From Candidatus Shapirobacteria bacterium (GTDB lineage Bacteria; Patescibacteriota; Microgenomatia; UBA12405), in NCBI GenBank assembly GCA_003647605.1, contig QMND01000032.1, positions 1 to 6,981 on the forward strand: DNA of 6,981 nucleotides, read 5' to 3'. Made by a program: the position numbers and the translations under genes. Shown here in pieces: positions 1 to 5,773 of the stretch (position 1 is the stretch's first letter; every line of letters starts with the position of its first letter). The notes beneath the pieces were generated by a model. It saw nothing but the letters and a program-made list of their open reading frames with translations. It searched no databases and was not told the origin of the DNA.

Positions 1-617
1 CAGAGTATACAAGGACTCTTTACGGAATAGCCACGAAGAGACCGAACGGATCACCGAAGGTCTTCAGGCTGCAGGTCAGAGACAAGGTTGCAACCGAACA
101 GGTTCCACCGCTGTTTGAGCCTGTTACATTCAGGGCCAACATTGGCGTGGACGCAGCCGAGCTGGAGCTAAGGCACAGCAACAGGACAAGATTCACCAAG
201 TCATCTGCAGAGATGCCGTCGGTAGAGGAGATTCTCGAGTCAGACATACTCGATGGATATACCTTCAGACTTAACGAGTTGCCTGAAGCAGCCCAGAAAT
301 GTGCGTCTGACTGGAGCTTCTTCATCGTGACTATTGGAGACGTTCTCTCAGTTGGCAGTAAGACCGACAGGGGAACAATACCCGTGACGATTGGAGACGA
401 CTCTCTACCGGATGAGACGAGAACCGTCTGGGTTCCAGAGCATCTGGAGCATCTGATAGACTTCGGTGTTGGTTCAAGGATCGTCGTTACTGGACGTGCA
501 CGAGAGACCAGTTTCAACGAGCAGGTCGTCTACAGCATAAACGCTGACGGTATATACGCCATACCGTATCTCAAGACAGATCCAGGATCTATATTTGAGA
601 GTTTGGGTGAGGAGTAG
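1..617 (+). CDS. RPA-like OB-fold single-stranded DNA-binding protein, C-terminal part
   Basis: The reading frame is open from the left edge (first full codon at base 3), so the gene is 5'-truncated; 204 residues are visible. The last 100 residues look like an OB-fold of the RPA/archaeal SSB type. A strand pattern FIVTIGDVLSVG (about visible residues 107-118) is followed by PVTIGDD, TVWVPEHL, the characteristic VGSRIVVTGRARE turn and VVYSINADGIYAIP (to about 188). The preceding stretch, with VFRLQVRD and PVTFRANIG, may be the end of an earlier OB unit. Such proteins bind single-stranded DNA in replication and recombination. A GTG at 147 could serve as an internal start, but good coding sequence continues upstream of it, so I read through. 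A hairpin and T-tract follow the stop. The Sak4-like ATPase 4 kb downstream is a plausible partner. The OB-fold is fairly secure; the exact family is inferred by eye. Confidence 0.6.
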   Translation, partial: EYTRTLYGIATKRPNGSPKVFRLQVRDKVATEQVPPLFEPVTFRANIGVDAAELELRHSNRTRFTKSSAEMPSVEEILESDILDGYTFRLNELPEAAQKCASDWSFFIVTIGDVLSVGSKTDRGTIPVTIGDDSLPDETRTVWVPEHLEHLIDFGVGSRIVVTGRARETSFNEQVVYSINADGIYAIPYLKTDPGSIFESLGEE

Positions 618-645
618 ACATCTCCTCATCTCTTTTTATTTTTTT
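606..645 (+). terminator. Hairpin plus T-tract terminator
   Basis: Bases 606-614 pair with 622-630 (nine pairs, one of them G-T) around a seven-base loop that contains the stop codon of the OB-fold gene. TCTTTTTATTTTTTT follows immediately at 631-645. This is a textbook intrinsic-terminator shape; in archaea the T-tract alone can end transcription. It marks the one clear transcription boundary in the window. Confidence 0.65.
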
Positions 646-655
646 GGTGTTGAAC

Positions 656-817
656 GTGGAGAAGAACAATATATCTATAAAGATAGGCAGAATTGAAGTC
701 GGAGTCACGTCTGACAAAGATGTCGATGAAGTTGTCGAAACAGTTTTAAAGCTTCTAGACGAGATAATCCGCAGGATAGGTGAGGACAAATCCAGCTTGA
801 CGAGGATGGAAATCTGA
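656..817 (+). CDS. Small hypothetical protein (53 aa)
   Basis: This small frame starts with GTG at 656, seven bases after a GGTG (646-649) that can act as a weak Shine-Dalgarno site; GTG 647 and TTG 650 in the same frame are alternatives. The product opens with two likely beta strands (ISIKIGRIEVGVTS), followed by an amphipathic helix rich in Val/Leu and Glu/Lys (DVDEVVETVLKLLDEIIRRI). The codons fit the neighbours (ATA, AGG). It sits directly behind the terminator and so would need its own promoter or readthrough. The family is not recognised. The helix runs into a point where the coding signal appears to move to another frame, so this gene and the next could be two parts of one (see findings). 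Confidence 0.5.
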   Translation: MEKNNISIKIGRIEVGVTSDKDVDEVVETVLKLLDEIIRRIGEDKSSLTRMEI

Positions 818-822
818 AGTTC

Positions 823-1065
823 TTGAAGCGTCTCGACGAGATTGTCGAGGAAGCTGAGAACAAGAAAGTTGCACATCCATCGGTTGCAATTGCAATGGCA
901 AACGGCAATCCGTTGACCCTTAAGAAAATACCGAGACACAGGATGTCTGAATCTGAGGCTCATAAGTGGGCTGAAGCGAGAGATGGATACTGTGCAGGAC
1001 TTCTACATATATGTGGAGAGCCATACTGGTACTGCTATGTGGTTGATAGGAATGACGGTATCTGA
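823..1065 (+). CDS. Hypothetical protein (80 aa), start uncertain
   Basis: The usable start is TTG at 823, but the frame is open back to 784 and that stretch (GQIQLDEDGNLKFL) also looks coding without any ATG, GTG or TTG. The product has an N-terminal charged helix (KRLDEIVEEAENKK), a middle basic stretch (LTLKKIPRHR) and a C-terminal aromatic, Cys-containing part (DGYCAGLLHICGEPYWYCYVVD). An ATG at 895 is a shorter alternative start. The gene lies six bases after the preceding stop and its end overlaps the next gene by 14 bases. I do not recognise the family. The Cys residues at about 57, 64 and 71 are too few and too irregular to assign a metal site. Confidence 0.5.
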   Translation: MKRLDEIVEEAENKKVAHPSVAIAMANGNPLTLKKIPRHRMSESEAHKWAEARDGYCAGLLHICGEPYWYCYVVDRNDGI

Positions 1066-1276
1066 ACGTGAGTTAGAGTCTCTTGCTCTTGCAGCAGAGT
1101 GCTGCAGAATTGGAAAATATAAGATCTTACCTTCAAATTATGTAGAACTTAGGAAGTGGGAGAAGCTCTACGAAAAGAAGAAGTTCAAGTGCGATGAGAC
1201 CATATATATAGTCAAAAAGATGATTATGCACTCGAACAATCTTCCGCCATGCTGTGTAAAGGGGATATGCAAATGA
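1052..1276 (+). CDS. Small Cys-containing hypothetical protein (74 aa)
   Basis: I chose ATG 1052, which overlaps the upstream stop by 14 bases, over ATG 983, because the other frame is the more protein-like one between 983 and 1052. The Shine-Dalgarno match is weak (GATAGG directly in front), so coupling to the upstream gene is likely. The product is basic and helical (SERELESLALAAECC, NYVELRKWEKLYEKKK). It has Cys at positions 17 and 18, one in FKCDE, and a C-terminal PPCCVKGIC cluster that could bind metal. The family is not recognised. The stop shares an ATGA with the next start. Confidence 0.5.
   Translation: MTVSERELESLALAAECCRIGKYKILPSNYVELRKWEKLYEKKKFKCDETIYIVKKMIMHSNNLPPCCVKGICK
1261..1266 (+). 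promoter_or_regulatory. Shine-Dalgarno-like GGGGAT setting the start at 1273
   Basis: GGGG at 1261-1264 is eight bases before ATG 1273 but only two before ATG 1267, and it lies downstream of ATG 1249. It therefore favours 1273, which also gives an ATGA overlap with the preceding stop. Confidence 0.4.
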
Positions 1277-1605
1277 AGGAATGGGAAGACTCCGAAGAGA
1301 CAATGCTTTACTGCCCAAACTGTAAGAACCCTCTCCTCTATGTTATAATGGAGGAGAAGGAAGTATATCGAAAGTTGCCTATGGACAACGAAAATCTGGA
1401 AAGGCTGGAGTGGACCTATAGCTTTGTGTGCTCCAAGTGTGGCCATGAAGTCCAAGGCACGAGATATGAAGAAGAAGTTCCTATGAGGCAGAAAGTGGAA
1501 GTTGAATGCGCAATATGCGGAAATAAGTTCAAGGCATATGCTACAGAGGGATGGGTTCCCATATGCAAGGAATGCCACGAGGAGTTTGGTCTGCATGGGG
1601 ATTGA
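1273..1605 (+). CDS. Double zinc-ribbon protein (110 aa)
   Basis: Eight cysteines fall in four CxxC knuckles. The first pair is C14-P-N-C17 and C53-S-K-C56 (followed by GH); the second pair is C79-A-I-C82 (followed by GN) and C98-K-E-C101 (followed by H). Each pair makes one zinc ribbon, separated by an acidic linker (about 63-77). Zinc ribbons of this sort are common in archaeal viruses and plasmids, where they bind nucleic acid or act in protein contacts, but no specific role can be read here. ATG 1273 is chosen because of its spacing from the GGGG site and the ATGA junction; ATG 1249 would add eight residues. The next gene starts 11 bases before this stop. Confidence 0.75.
   Translation: MKEWEDSEETMLYCPNCKNPLLYVIMEEKEVYRKLPMDNENLERLEWTYSFVCSKCGHEVQGTRYEEEVPMRQKVEVECAICGNKFKAYATEGWVPICKECHEEFGLHGD
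1579..1584 (+). promoter_or_regulatory. Shine-Dalgarno GAGGAG setting the start at 1595
   Basis: GAGGAG lies ten bases before ATG 1595 and inside the upstream zinc-ribbon gene. It supports 1595 over an in-frame ATG at 1502, whose extra N-terminus would only mirror the zinc-ribbon gene in another frame. Confidence 0.5.
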
Positions 1606-1807
1606 GGAAGACTGGTGCTACGGCTGCAAGCATTGTGTATCCGATCCAGAAGTAATAGATCGAGAATGCCCGATTGATTATATGGTTCTTGCAGAGTACC
1701 ACGACCACGTTATATGGTGCAGCAAGTTTAAGAACCTAGAGTTTGCGGACAATAATCACTGGACAGTTCAACGCGTGTCGTGCGATGGATGGGATGATGG
1801 TAAATAG
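1595..1807 (+). CDS. Six-cysteine small protein (70 aa), probable metal binder
   Basis: The product has Cys at 8, 11, 14, 25, 42 and 63 plus several His (13, 36, 38, 55). The opening WCYGCKHC spacing (CxxCxxC) and the later ECP recall an iron-sulphur or zinc site, but the distance from C14 to C25 does not match the ferredoxin CxxCxxCxxxCP motif. A zinc-binding module is therefore the safer reading. Overall it is acidic with many Trp and Tyr, and it ends in DGWDDGK. It overlaps the zinc-ribbon gene by 11 bases and is followed at once by the Shine-Dalgarno site of the next gene. The family is not recognised. Confidence 0.6.
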   Translation: MGIEEDWCYGCKHCVSDPEVIDRECPIDYMVLAEYHDHVIWCSKFKNLEFADNNHWTVQRVSCDGWDDGK

Positions 1808-1818
1808 GAGGTTATAGA

Positions 1819-2139
1819 GTGGTCAAGACACCGGAACTGGACAAGCTTGGAAAGGCCATAGAAGTTGGCGAAGGCGAAGATAAGTGGGAGATCATATCCA
1901 GATTTCTGGAATGGGCAGAGGAGAATGATATATATCTTGCTCGCTGGAGAAATGGAAAATTGGAAGGTCTCACTTTAGATGACTACACAGGGGTTCTTTA
2001 TGACTATTTTGGTGTTGATCCAGATGAGCTAGATGAAGAGAGAAAAGAACTTCTTATGGAATTGACTAGGATTGAGAATGAACGCAAGAAGATACAGGAT
2101 AAGCTGGATGCCTTAGATTATCAGGATCTGTGTGGATGA
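1819..2139 (+). CDS. Acidic hypothetical protein with C-terminal coiled coil (106 aa)
   Basis: The GTG start sits seven bases after a perfect GGAGG (1807-1811) that begins on the last base of the upstream stop codon. The N-terminal two thirds are acidic and likely globular (WEIISRFLEWAEENDIYLAR, then GLTLDDYTGVLYDYFGVD). Residues from about 69 to 100 form a highly charged helix (ELDEERKELLMELTRIENER and onward) with a heptad-like Leu/Ile pattern, typical of a short coiled coil that could dimerise. The family is not recognised. The stop overlaps the next gene in an ATGA, so the two are probably translationally coupled. Confidence 0.65.
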   Translation: MVKTPELDKLGKAIEVGEGEDKWEIISRFLEWAEENDIYLARWRNGKLEGLTLDDYTGVLYDYFGVDPDELDEERKELLMELTRIENERKKIQDKLDALDYQDLCG

Positions 2140-2333
2140 GAAAATTAACCAAGTATGAAACAAATGTACTGGTTGGATTGCTAGCCATTATGGGTTCATA
2201 TTTGATAGGTGAACATCTATATACTTGGCATAGAATAGATTGGGGTGACTGGATAGGACACGAGACATATGGATTCATACTCATCGCGTCCTCTATAATT
2301 CTTTACATCTTGAATAGGAAGAGGTCAGATTGA
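2136..2333 (+). CDS. Small membrane protein with two transmembrane helices (65 aa)
   Basis: ATG 2136 gives an ATGA overlap with the upstream stop; GTG 2130 would add two residues. The two hydrophobic segments are about residues 10-29 (NVLVGLLAIMGSYLIGEHLY) and 41-59 (GHETYGFILIASSIILYIL), joined by a Trp-rich loop (TWHRIDWGDWI). Basic residues at both ends (MRKLTK, NRKRSD) predict both termini inside and the loop outside. It precedes, and overlaps by four bases, the first gene of the sugar-related block. It could anchor or help export something made by that block, but nothing in the sequence proves this. Confidence 0.6.
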   Translation: MRKLTKYETNVLVGLLAIMGSYLIGEHLYTWHRIDWGDWIGHETYGFILIASSIILYILNRKRSD

Positions 2334-2977
2334 AAACCCTGCTGATATTTTGCGGTTATGGAAGAAGGTGGAGAGAGGAGGAGAAAAAGAAACTATCTAG
2401 ACTTGGAGAGAAGTATGACCTTCTCCTCACAGAGACTCCCTTCAACTCTGTTGGATGGGAGAGATATTCACTGACATTTCTGAGAGACTTGAAGTCACTT
2501 GGACCGTTACCATATTTTTACGTTGCATCTTGGGGAACGGAATCCAAGAGTTGGGTAAATTATCTCCTTCGCCACAGTAACTTTAAAGGTCTATACTGGA
2601 ATGGAGAGTTTGAAAATCCTTTAAAGCCTCCACCAGAAAAAGACTACTATGGTGCCGAGTGGAAGCTGTGGATTCCATACACAGCTGGAACGAGGATTGG
2701 AGAGATATTTGAGTACATAAATGAATGTAATTTTCCAAACGAATGTATATCCGTTCAGCCAAACGTGTATCAACCGAGACACAGGAGGACATTTATAGAT
2801 CTATACAGGATATACAGGCTGGCAAGGAAGTACAACCTGCACCTAGAATTTGAATACGATGAAAATATGCATAGAAAGCTGTTCTACTATAGGGTTTTGA
2901 ACTGGTATGATCCAGATATATTCAACTGTATCTATGGTGGAGAAAAGCAGATACTAAAGGTGGAAGACATACTATGA
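2330..2977 (+). CDS. DUF4855-like compact TIM-barrel protein, putative glycosidase fold (215 aa)
   Basis: The TTG start overlaps the previous stop (TTGA), with GAGGT five bases upstream. Eight strand-like segments can be laid out: TLLIFCGY (3-10), YDLLLTET (29-36), PYFYVASW (61-68), FKGLYWNGE (85-93), KLWIPYT (112-118), CISVQPN (139-145), LHLEFEYDE (170-178) and IFNCIYGG (197-204). This suits a complete but minimal (beta-alpha)8 barrel. The order WNGE, WIPY, QPN, LEFE matches my memory of DUF4855 proteins (WIPY, GFD, QPNY, glycine-rich helix, LEVEFD), a family with a glycosidase-like barrel and no well-established reaction. E93 at the end of strand 4 and E173/E175 on strand 7 sit where clan GH-A glycosidases keep their catalytic acids. 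At 215 residues it is short for the family. No signal peptide is seen, so it should act in the cytoplasm. It is coupled to the deacetylase downstream (ATGA). Confidence 0.6.
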   Translation: MKTLLIFCGYGRRWREEEKKKLSRLGEKYDLLLTETPFNSVGWERYSLTFLRDLKSLGPLPYFYVASWGTESKSWVNYLLRHSNFKGLYWNGEFENPLKPPPEKDYYGAEWKLWIPYTAGTRIGEIFEYINECNFPNECISVQPNVYQPRHRRTFIDLYRIYRLARKYNLHLEFEYDENMHRKLFYYRVLNWYDPDIFNCIYGGEKQILKVEDIL

Positions 2978-3555
2978 TTGCACTCGCACTATCCGCTCAT
3001 CCAGACGACTCTGAGCTTGGAGCAGGTGGAATGCTTTCAAAAATTGATACCGTTGTCCACTATATATTCACGCAGTGTGTTGACACAGGTGTGACAGGAA
3101 AGGAGATAGAGAATGCCCAGAAAGCACTCAACATAACCGATTATCACGTGTACAACTACACGAACAAGGAACTTTACAAAACATCTGCACAGATAAGGCA
3201 GGTACTTGAAAAGGCAAGGGATAACATAAATCCAGATATGGTTCTCGTCCCATGCAGGGGCGATACACATCAGGATCACCAGACAGTTACATCTGAGGCG
3301 TTAAAAGTGTTCAAGAAGAATACGATCCTCGGCTATATTCTTCCATGGAACGCATATATTGTTGAACCAACGATGTTCTACAGGCTAACAGATAGAGAAG
3401 TCGGCAGAAAGATAGCATCTCTCAGGTATTATAAGTCACAGTCGAACAAGCTCTATATGAATGCAAGCAGGATACGTGGATGGGCAAGCTATGTTGGATG
3501 GAAAATTGGAGCGGACTACGCGGAGGAGTTTGAAGTTATAAGGATGGTGGTATAA
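2974..3555 (+). CDS. PIG-L (LmbE) family N-deacetylase
   Basis: This is a metal-dependent amidase that usually removes an acetyl group from an N-acetylglucosamine-type substrate, as in GPI anchor, mycothiol (MshB) and bacillithiol (BshB) synthesis. The hallmark AHPDD is at residues 8-12 and gives the zinc ligands H9 and D12 and the catalytic base D11. The second motif, THQDHQ (98-103), supplies H102 as third ligand. The C-terminal RIRGWASYVG...YAEEFEVIR also fits the family. At 193 residues it is a compact but apparently intact member with no signal peptide, so it is cytosolic. It starts on ATG 2974 within an ATGA overlap, ten bases after GGTGGA, and its TAA shares a base with the next ATG. 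Gene neighbours suggest that the freed amine is a substrate for the ATP-grasp ligase. The actual sugar or other substrate is unknown. Confidence 0.9.
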   Translation: MIALALSAHPDDSELGAGGMLSKIDTVVHYIFTQCVDTGVTGKEIENAQKALNITDYHVYNYTNKELYKTSAQIRQVLEKARDNINPDMVLVPCRGDTHQDHQTVTSEALKVFKKNTILGYILPWNAYIVEPTMFYRLTDREVGRKIASLRYYKSQSNKLYMNASRIRGWASYVGWKIGADYAEEFEVIRMVV

Positions 3556-4535
3556 TGGAACTTGTAATACCGTACTGTGGAGCACCAAATGGAGAGGCAA
3601 TTGCACATAGCATAAAGAAACATCATAAAGATGTTACCCTCATAGGGGCCGATAGCAATCCTGACTGTGACAACAGGTGGCTGTTTGATGAATTTTATAC
3701 AGTTCCAAGCACGGGTAGTAAAATTTATTCTAATGTAGTAGAAGACTTTTTCAAGAACTGCGACTTTATACTACCCCTGAACGGGTATGATGCCGTTGCT
3801 CTCAAGAAAACCTCTCTGAGGGACAAAGTTCTTGCAACTGATGATTGCGATACAATGCTCAATATTATGGACAAGGACTACCTATATAATACTTTCCATA
3901 TGAAGCATTCAACAGTATACATAGATGAGCTGTTAGAGACCGTCATGTACTATATGACCCTCTACGACTCAGCTGTAGTGAAGGTTCAAAGCGGTAGAGG
4001 AACCAGAGGTGTGTTCATAGTTTCAGATTTCGATGATATGAAGAACAGGGTGTATCACAAGCCAGGTGCTCTCGATGTGTCTTATCCGGTCTTTGAGAGA
4101 ATGGTTAACACAACAGGCCTCAACAAGAAGTTCATAGTTATGCCATACTATGAGGGGACAGAGTTCTTTGTGAATGCCCTCTGCAGAAATGGAGAGGTTG
4201 AGTGGATGCAGACCATACAGATAGATGGCAAGAGGGACCACGTTGCGAGTAAATTCAAGGTCGTTGAATACGATATCGTGGATGACAAAGCCATATCTAT
4301 ATGTAAGAGGTTCAAGTTTGACTACTGGGTGAACCTGCAGTTCATAGATGAAAATCTTATAGAGATAAATCCTCGGATTTCGAGTTGGGTTGCCCATCCA
4401 GACTACTCTGTTCCATATCTTGCAGTCAGAATGGCCCTTGGGGAAGATATTAATAAGGTTCCGAGAGTAAAAATTGGTACTGTTGGTAGAAGGATTTTCC
4501 AGATGTATTATATGGAGGGTATGTATGTCTACTGA
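3555..4535 (+). CDS. ATP-grasp ligase, carbamoyl-phosphate synthase-like subfamily (326 aa)
   Basis: ATP-grasp enzymes join a carboxylate, activated as an acyl phosphate, to an amine or thiol. Residues 1-95 form the pre-grasp domain with a nucleotide-fold start (LVIPYCGAPNGEAIAHSIKK, LIGADSNP). The ATP-grasp core follows: K143 with the loop SGRGTRGV (146-153), the hinge segment VMPYYEGTEF (195-204), Q262 in NLQF, and the metal site E270-x-N272-P-R274 (LIEINPRIS). All the expected ATP and magnesium residues are present, so the enzyme is likely active. Its layout is closest to the stand-alone ATP-grasp proteins of biosynthetic clusters rather than to the purine or peptidoglycan enzymes. The start overlaps the deacetylase stop (TAATG) after GGTGGT. 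The last 11 bases overlap the next gene. The substrate is not predictable from the sequence. Confidence 0.85.
   Translation: MELVIPYCGAPNGEAIAHSIKKHHKDVTLIGADSNPDCDNRWLFDEFYTVPSTGSKIYSNVVEDFFKNCDFILPLNGYDAVALKKTSLRDKVLATDDCDTMLNIMDKDYLYNTFHMKHSTVYIDELLETVMYYMTLYDSAVVKVQSGRGTRGVFIVSDFDDMKNRVYHKPGALDVSYPVFERMVNTTGLNKKFIVMPYYEGTEFFVNALCRNGEVEWMQTIQIDGKRDHVASKFKVVEYDIVDDKAISICKRFKFDYWVNLQFIDENLIEINPRISSWVAHPDYSVPYLAVRMALGEDINKVPRVKIGTVGRRIFQMYYMEGMYVY
4514..4519 (+). promoter_or_regulatory. Shine-Dalgarno GGAGGG setting the start at 4525
   Basis: GGAGGG lies five bases before ATG 4525, inside the end of the ATP-grasp gene. It argues strongly for 4525 and against an earlier in-frame start at 4474, whose extra residues would be a shadow of the ligase. 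Confidence 0.65.
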
Positions 4536-5418
4536 GGAAAAGAAAGGTGGATGGGGAAATCTATCAAAGAAGAAAGATGAACCGTCTGAACCAGTATATG
4601 ACAAGAGCACAGCGAAGCTCATATTTGAGTCTTCGAAGAAACGCGAAGTCAGATCCAGCATATGCGCAGCCGTGTATGGGTTTGATGGAACTGGAAAGAC
4701 TGGTGCAGCACTGGATTGCAGGACACCAGAGGAGATAAAAGAGGGCAAGATGGTTATTGTCTTCGACTTGGATGATGGTGCTGGACCGGATAAGGATGCG
4801 TATTGGGACAATGACGAGAACATAGTCATACTGTCCCCGACCGAGATAACCGAGGCAGGAGACATAGATTATCTCGCGTCTATAAACAAGCTGAAGGCAC
4901 TGGTATCCTACGTCAAGACCGAGGTTCCAGAGGAAAAGATAAAGGCGGTTGTGCTTGATGGTCTGGACACCTTGAAGAAGTGGGCTATGTACAAGATGAA
5001 GCTCGATATTGGTCTTGACCTTGCAGGTGGGACGAGGATAGACCAGAAAGAGTGGGAGAGGAGGAACTTCGCATTTCTGAACATCGTCATCCCGCTCAAA
5101 AATATGAACTGCGACAGGTATTTCATAACCCACCTCAAGGCTGTTAAGGAGTACAGGAGAGTTGGAGACAGCACGCAGCTCGTCGTCGTGGACTGGGTTC
5201 CAGACTGGCTGGAGGGAACACCTGGAATGATGTTCCAGAAGATTAGATGCGAGAGGATAGAGTCTCCAGATGGTAAAGTCGTCCTGAAGGCGAAGCTGGA
5301 GAAGTGCAAGACGGATCTATCAAGAGAGGGCAAAGAGATAGTTCTCGCAGAGATAGACCCGAAGAAAGGCACTTCAAAGTGGACCCCCCACGCTTTCCAT
5401 ACTCTGATGGTGGGTTGA
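4525..5418 (+). CDS. Sak4/AAA_24-type RecA-fold ATPase, putative recombinase (297 aa)
   Basis: After a Lys/Glu-rich, probably disordered N-terminus (1-45) comes a RecA-like core. The Walker A is GFDGTGKT (52-59), the strand with acidic end is MVIVFDLDDG (76-85), the Walker B is AVVLDGLD (141-148), and the sensor-like strand YFITHLK (199-205) stands where Sak4 proteins have a conserved His. The helix QKEWERRNFAFLNIVIPLK (174-192) matches the WG/W..R..F...I pattern of phage nucleotide-binding proteins (Pfam AAA_24). Sak4 proteins are RAD51-related single-strand annealing proteins of phages and work with an SSB. The OB-fold protein at the start of this window would be a natural partner. The start is fixed by GGAGGG five bases upstream. 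Alternatives are a generic RecA-like ATPase of DNA packaging or replication, so the recombinase role is inferred. Confidence 0.8.
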   Translation: MSTEEKKGGWGNLSKKKDEPSEPVYDKSTAKLIFESSKKREVRSSICAAVYGFDGTGKTGAALDCRTPEEIKEGKMVIVFDLDDGAGPDKDAYWDNDENIVILSPTEITEAGDIDYLASINKLKALVSYVKTEVPEEKIKAVVLDGLDTLKKWAMYKMKLDIGLDLAGGTRIDQKEWERRNFAFLNIVIPLKNMNCDRYFITHLKAVKEYRRVGDSTQLVVVDWVPDWLEGTPGMMFQKIRCERIESPDGKVVLKAKLEKCKTDLSREGKEIVLAEIDPKKGTSKWTPHAFHTLMVG

Positions 5419-5452
5419 CACTCGCCTTGCAGGGCGAATCCTGCGGTGTGAT
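5419..5452 (+). promoter_or_regulatory. GC-rich leader with alternative hairpins over a Shine-Dalgarno site
   Basis: This is the only GC-rich gap in the right half of the window. Hairpin A pairs 5422-5426 with 5433-5437. Hairpin B pairs 5429-5433 with 5440-5444 and excludes A. A longer stem joins 5419-5425 to 5443-5450 with one bulge and one wobble, and buries the GGTG (5445-5448) that serves ATG 5456. It could be a translational switch, a weak terminator or an mRNA processing site; the sequence alone does not decide. Confidence 0.35.
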
Positions 5453-5455
5453 ATA

Positions 5456-5773
5456 ATGGATGAAGATCTGGAAAAGTCTTTCAAGATATACACGTACACC
5501 GATCCAGATGGAAATCAGCGATATCCAGGAATAGACGCTGAGTACATAAGGGAGATGTACAAGAATGGACACTGGATACTTCGGTCTGTAACCAGAGACA
5601 TAGACACAAATGGACGCAAGGGATGGAGATACACCTTTATTCGAAGGATGAACGATGGTTCTACAGATCCTGCTATAAGGACAAGTGCATTCAGACCGTT
5701 GAAGAAGGTAGAAATCGTGGAGAAGGCAGACGAGGATATTGTGATACCAGTAAAGTGGAAGGTCAATGAATGA
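5456..5773 (+). CDS. Hypothetical protein (105 aa)
   Basis: ATG 5456 stands seven bases after GGTG (5445-5448). The product is charged and rich in Tyr, Arg and Asp, with the likely beta segments FKIYTYTDPDGNQRYPGI, WRYTFIRRM and VEIVEKADEDIVIPVKWKV, and a helix around DAEYIREMYKNGHWILRSV. It is soluble and carries no Cys. I do not recognise a family. It is preceded by the structured leader after the ATPase gene and its stop lies in an ATGA with the membrane protein downstream, so it may be expressed together with that gene. Confidence 0.6.
   Translation: MDEDLEKSFKIYTYTDPDGNQRYPGIDAEYIREMYKNGHWILRSVTRDIDTNGRKGWRYTFIRRMNDGSTDPAIRTSAFRPLKKVEIVEKADEDIVIPVKWKVNE

Noticed and set aside
983..1052. 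Longer start (ATG 983) for the 74-residue Cys-containing protein
   Set aside because: The extra 23 residues overlap the more protein-like frame of the upstream gene, and ATG 1052 gives the short overlap typical of this window.
1595..1690. Ferredoxin-type 4Fe-4S site (CxxCxxC then CP)
   Set aside because: The fourth Cys is ten residues after the third instead of three, so the classical cluster motif is not met.
4023..4865. Long open frame on the minus strand, 280 codons
   Set aside because: It lies opposite the ATP-grasp and Sak4-like genes, which have clear family motifs. Its translation has no motif and no Shine-Dalgarno site.
5428..5452. tRNA T-arm-like sequence (GCGAATCCTGC), as if a tRNA 3' end or attachment site
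   Set aside because: The loop has six bases and lacks TTC, no D-arm, anticodon arm or CCA can be placed around it, and no integrase gene is in the window. It is better treated as a plain hairpin region.
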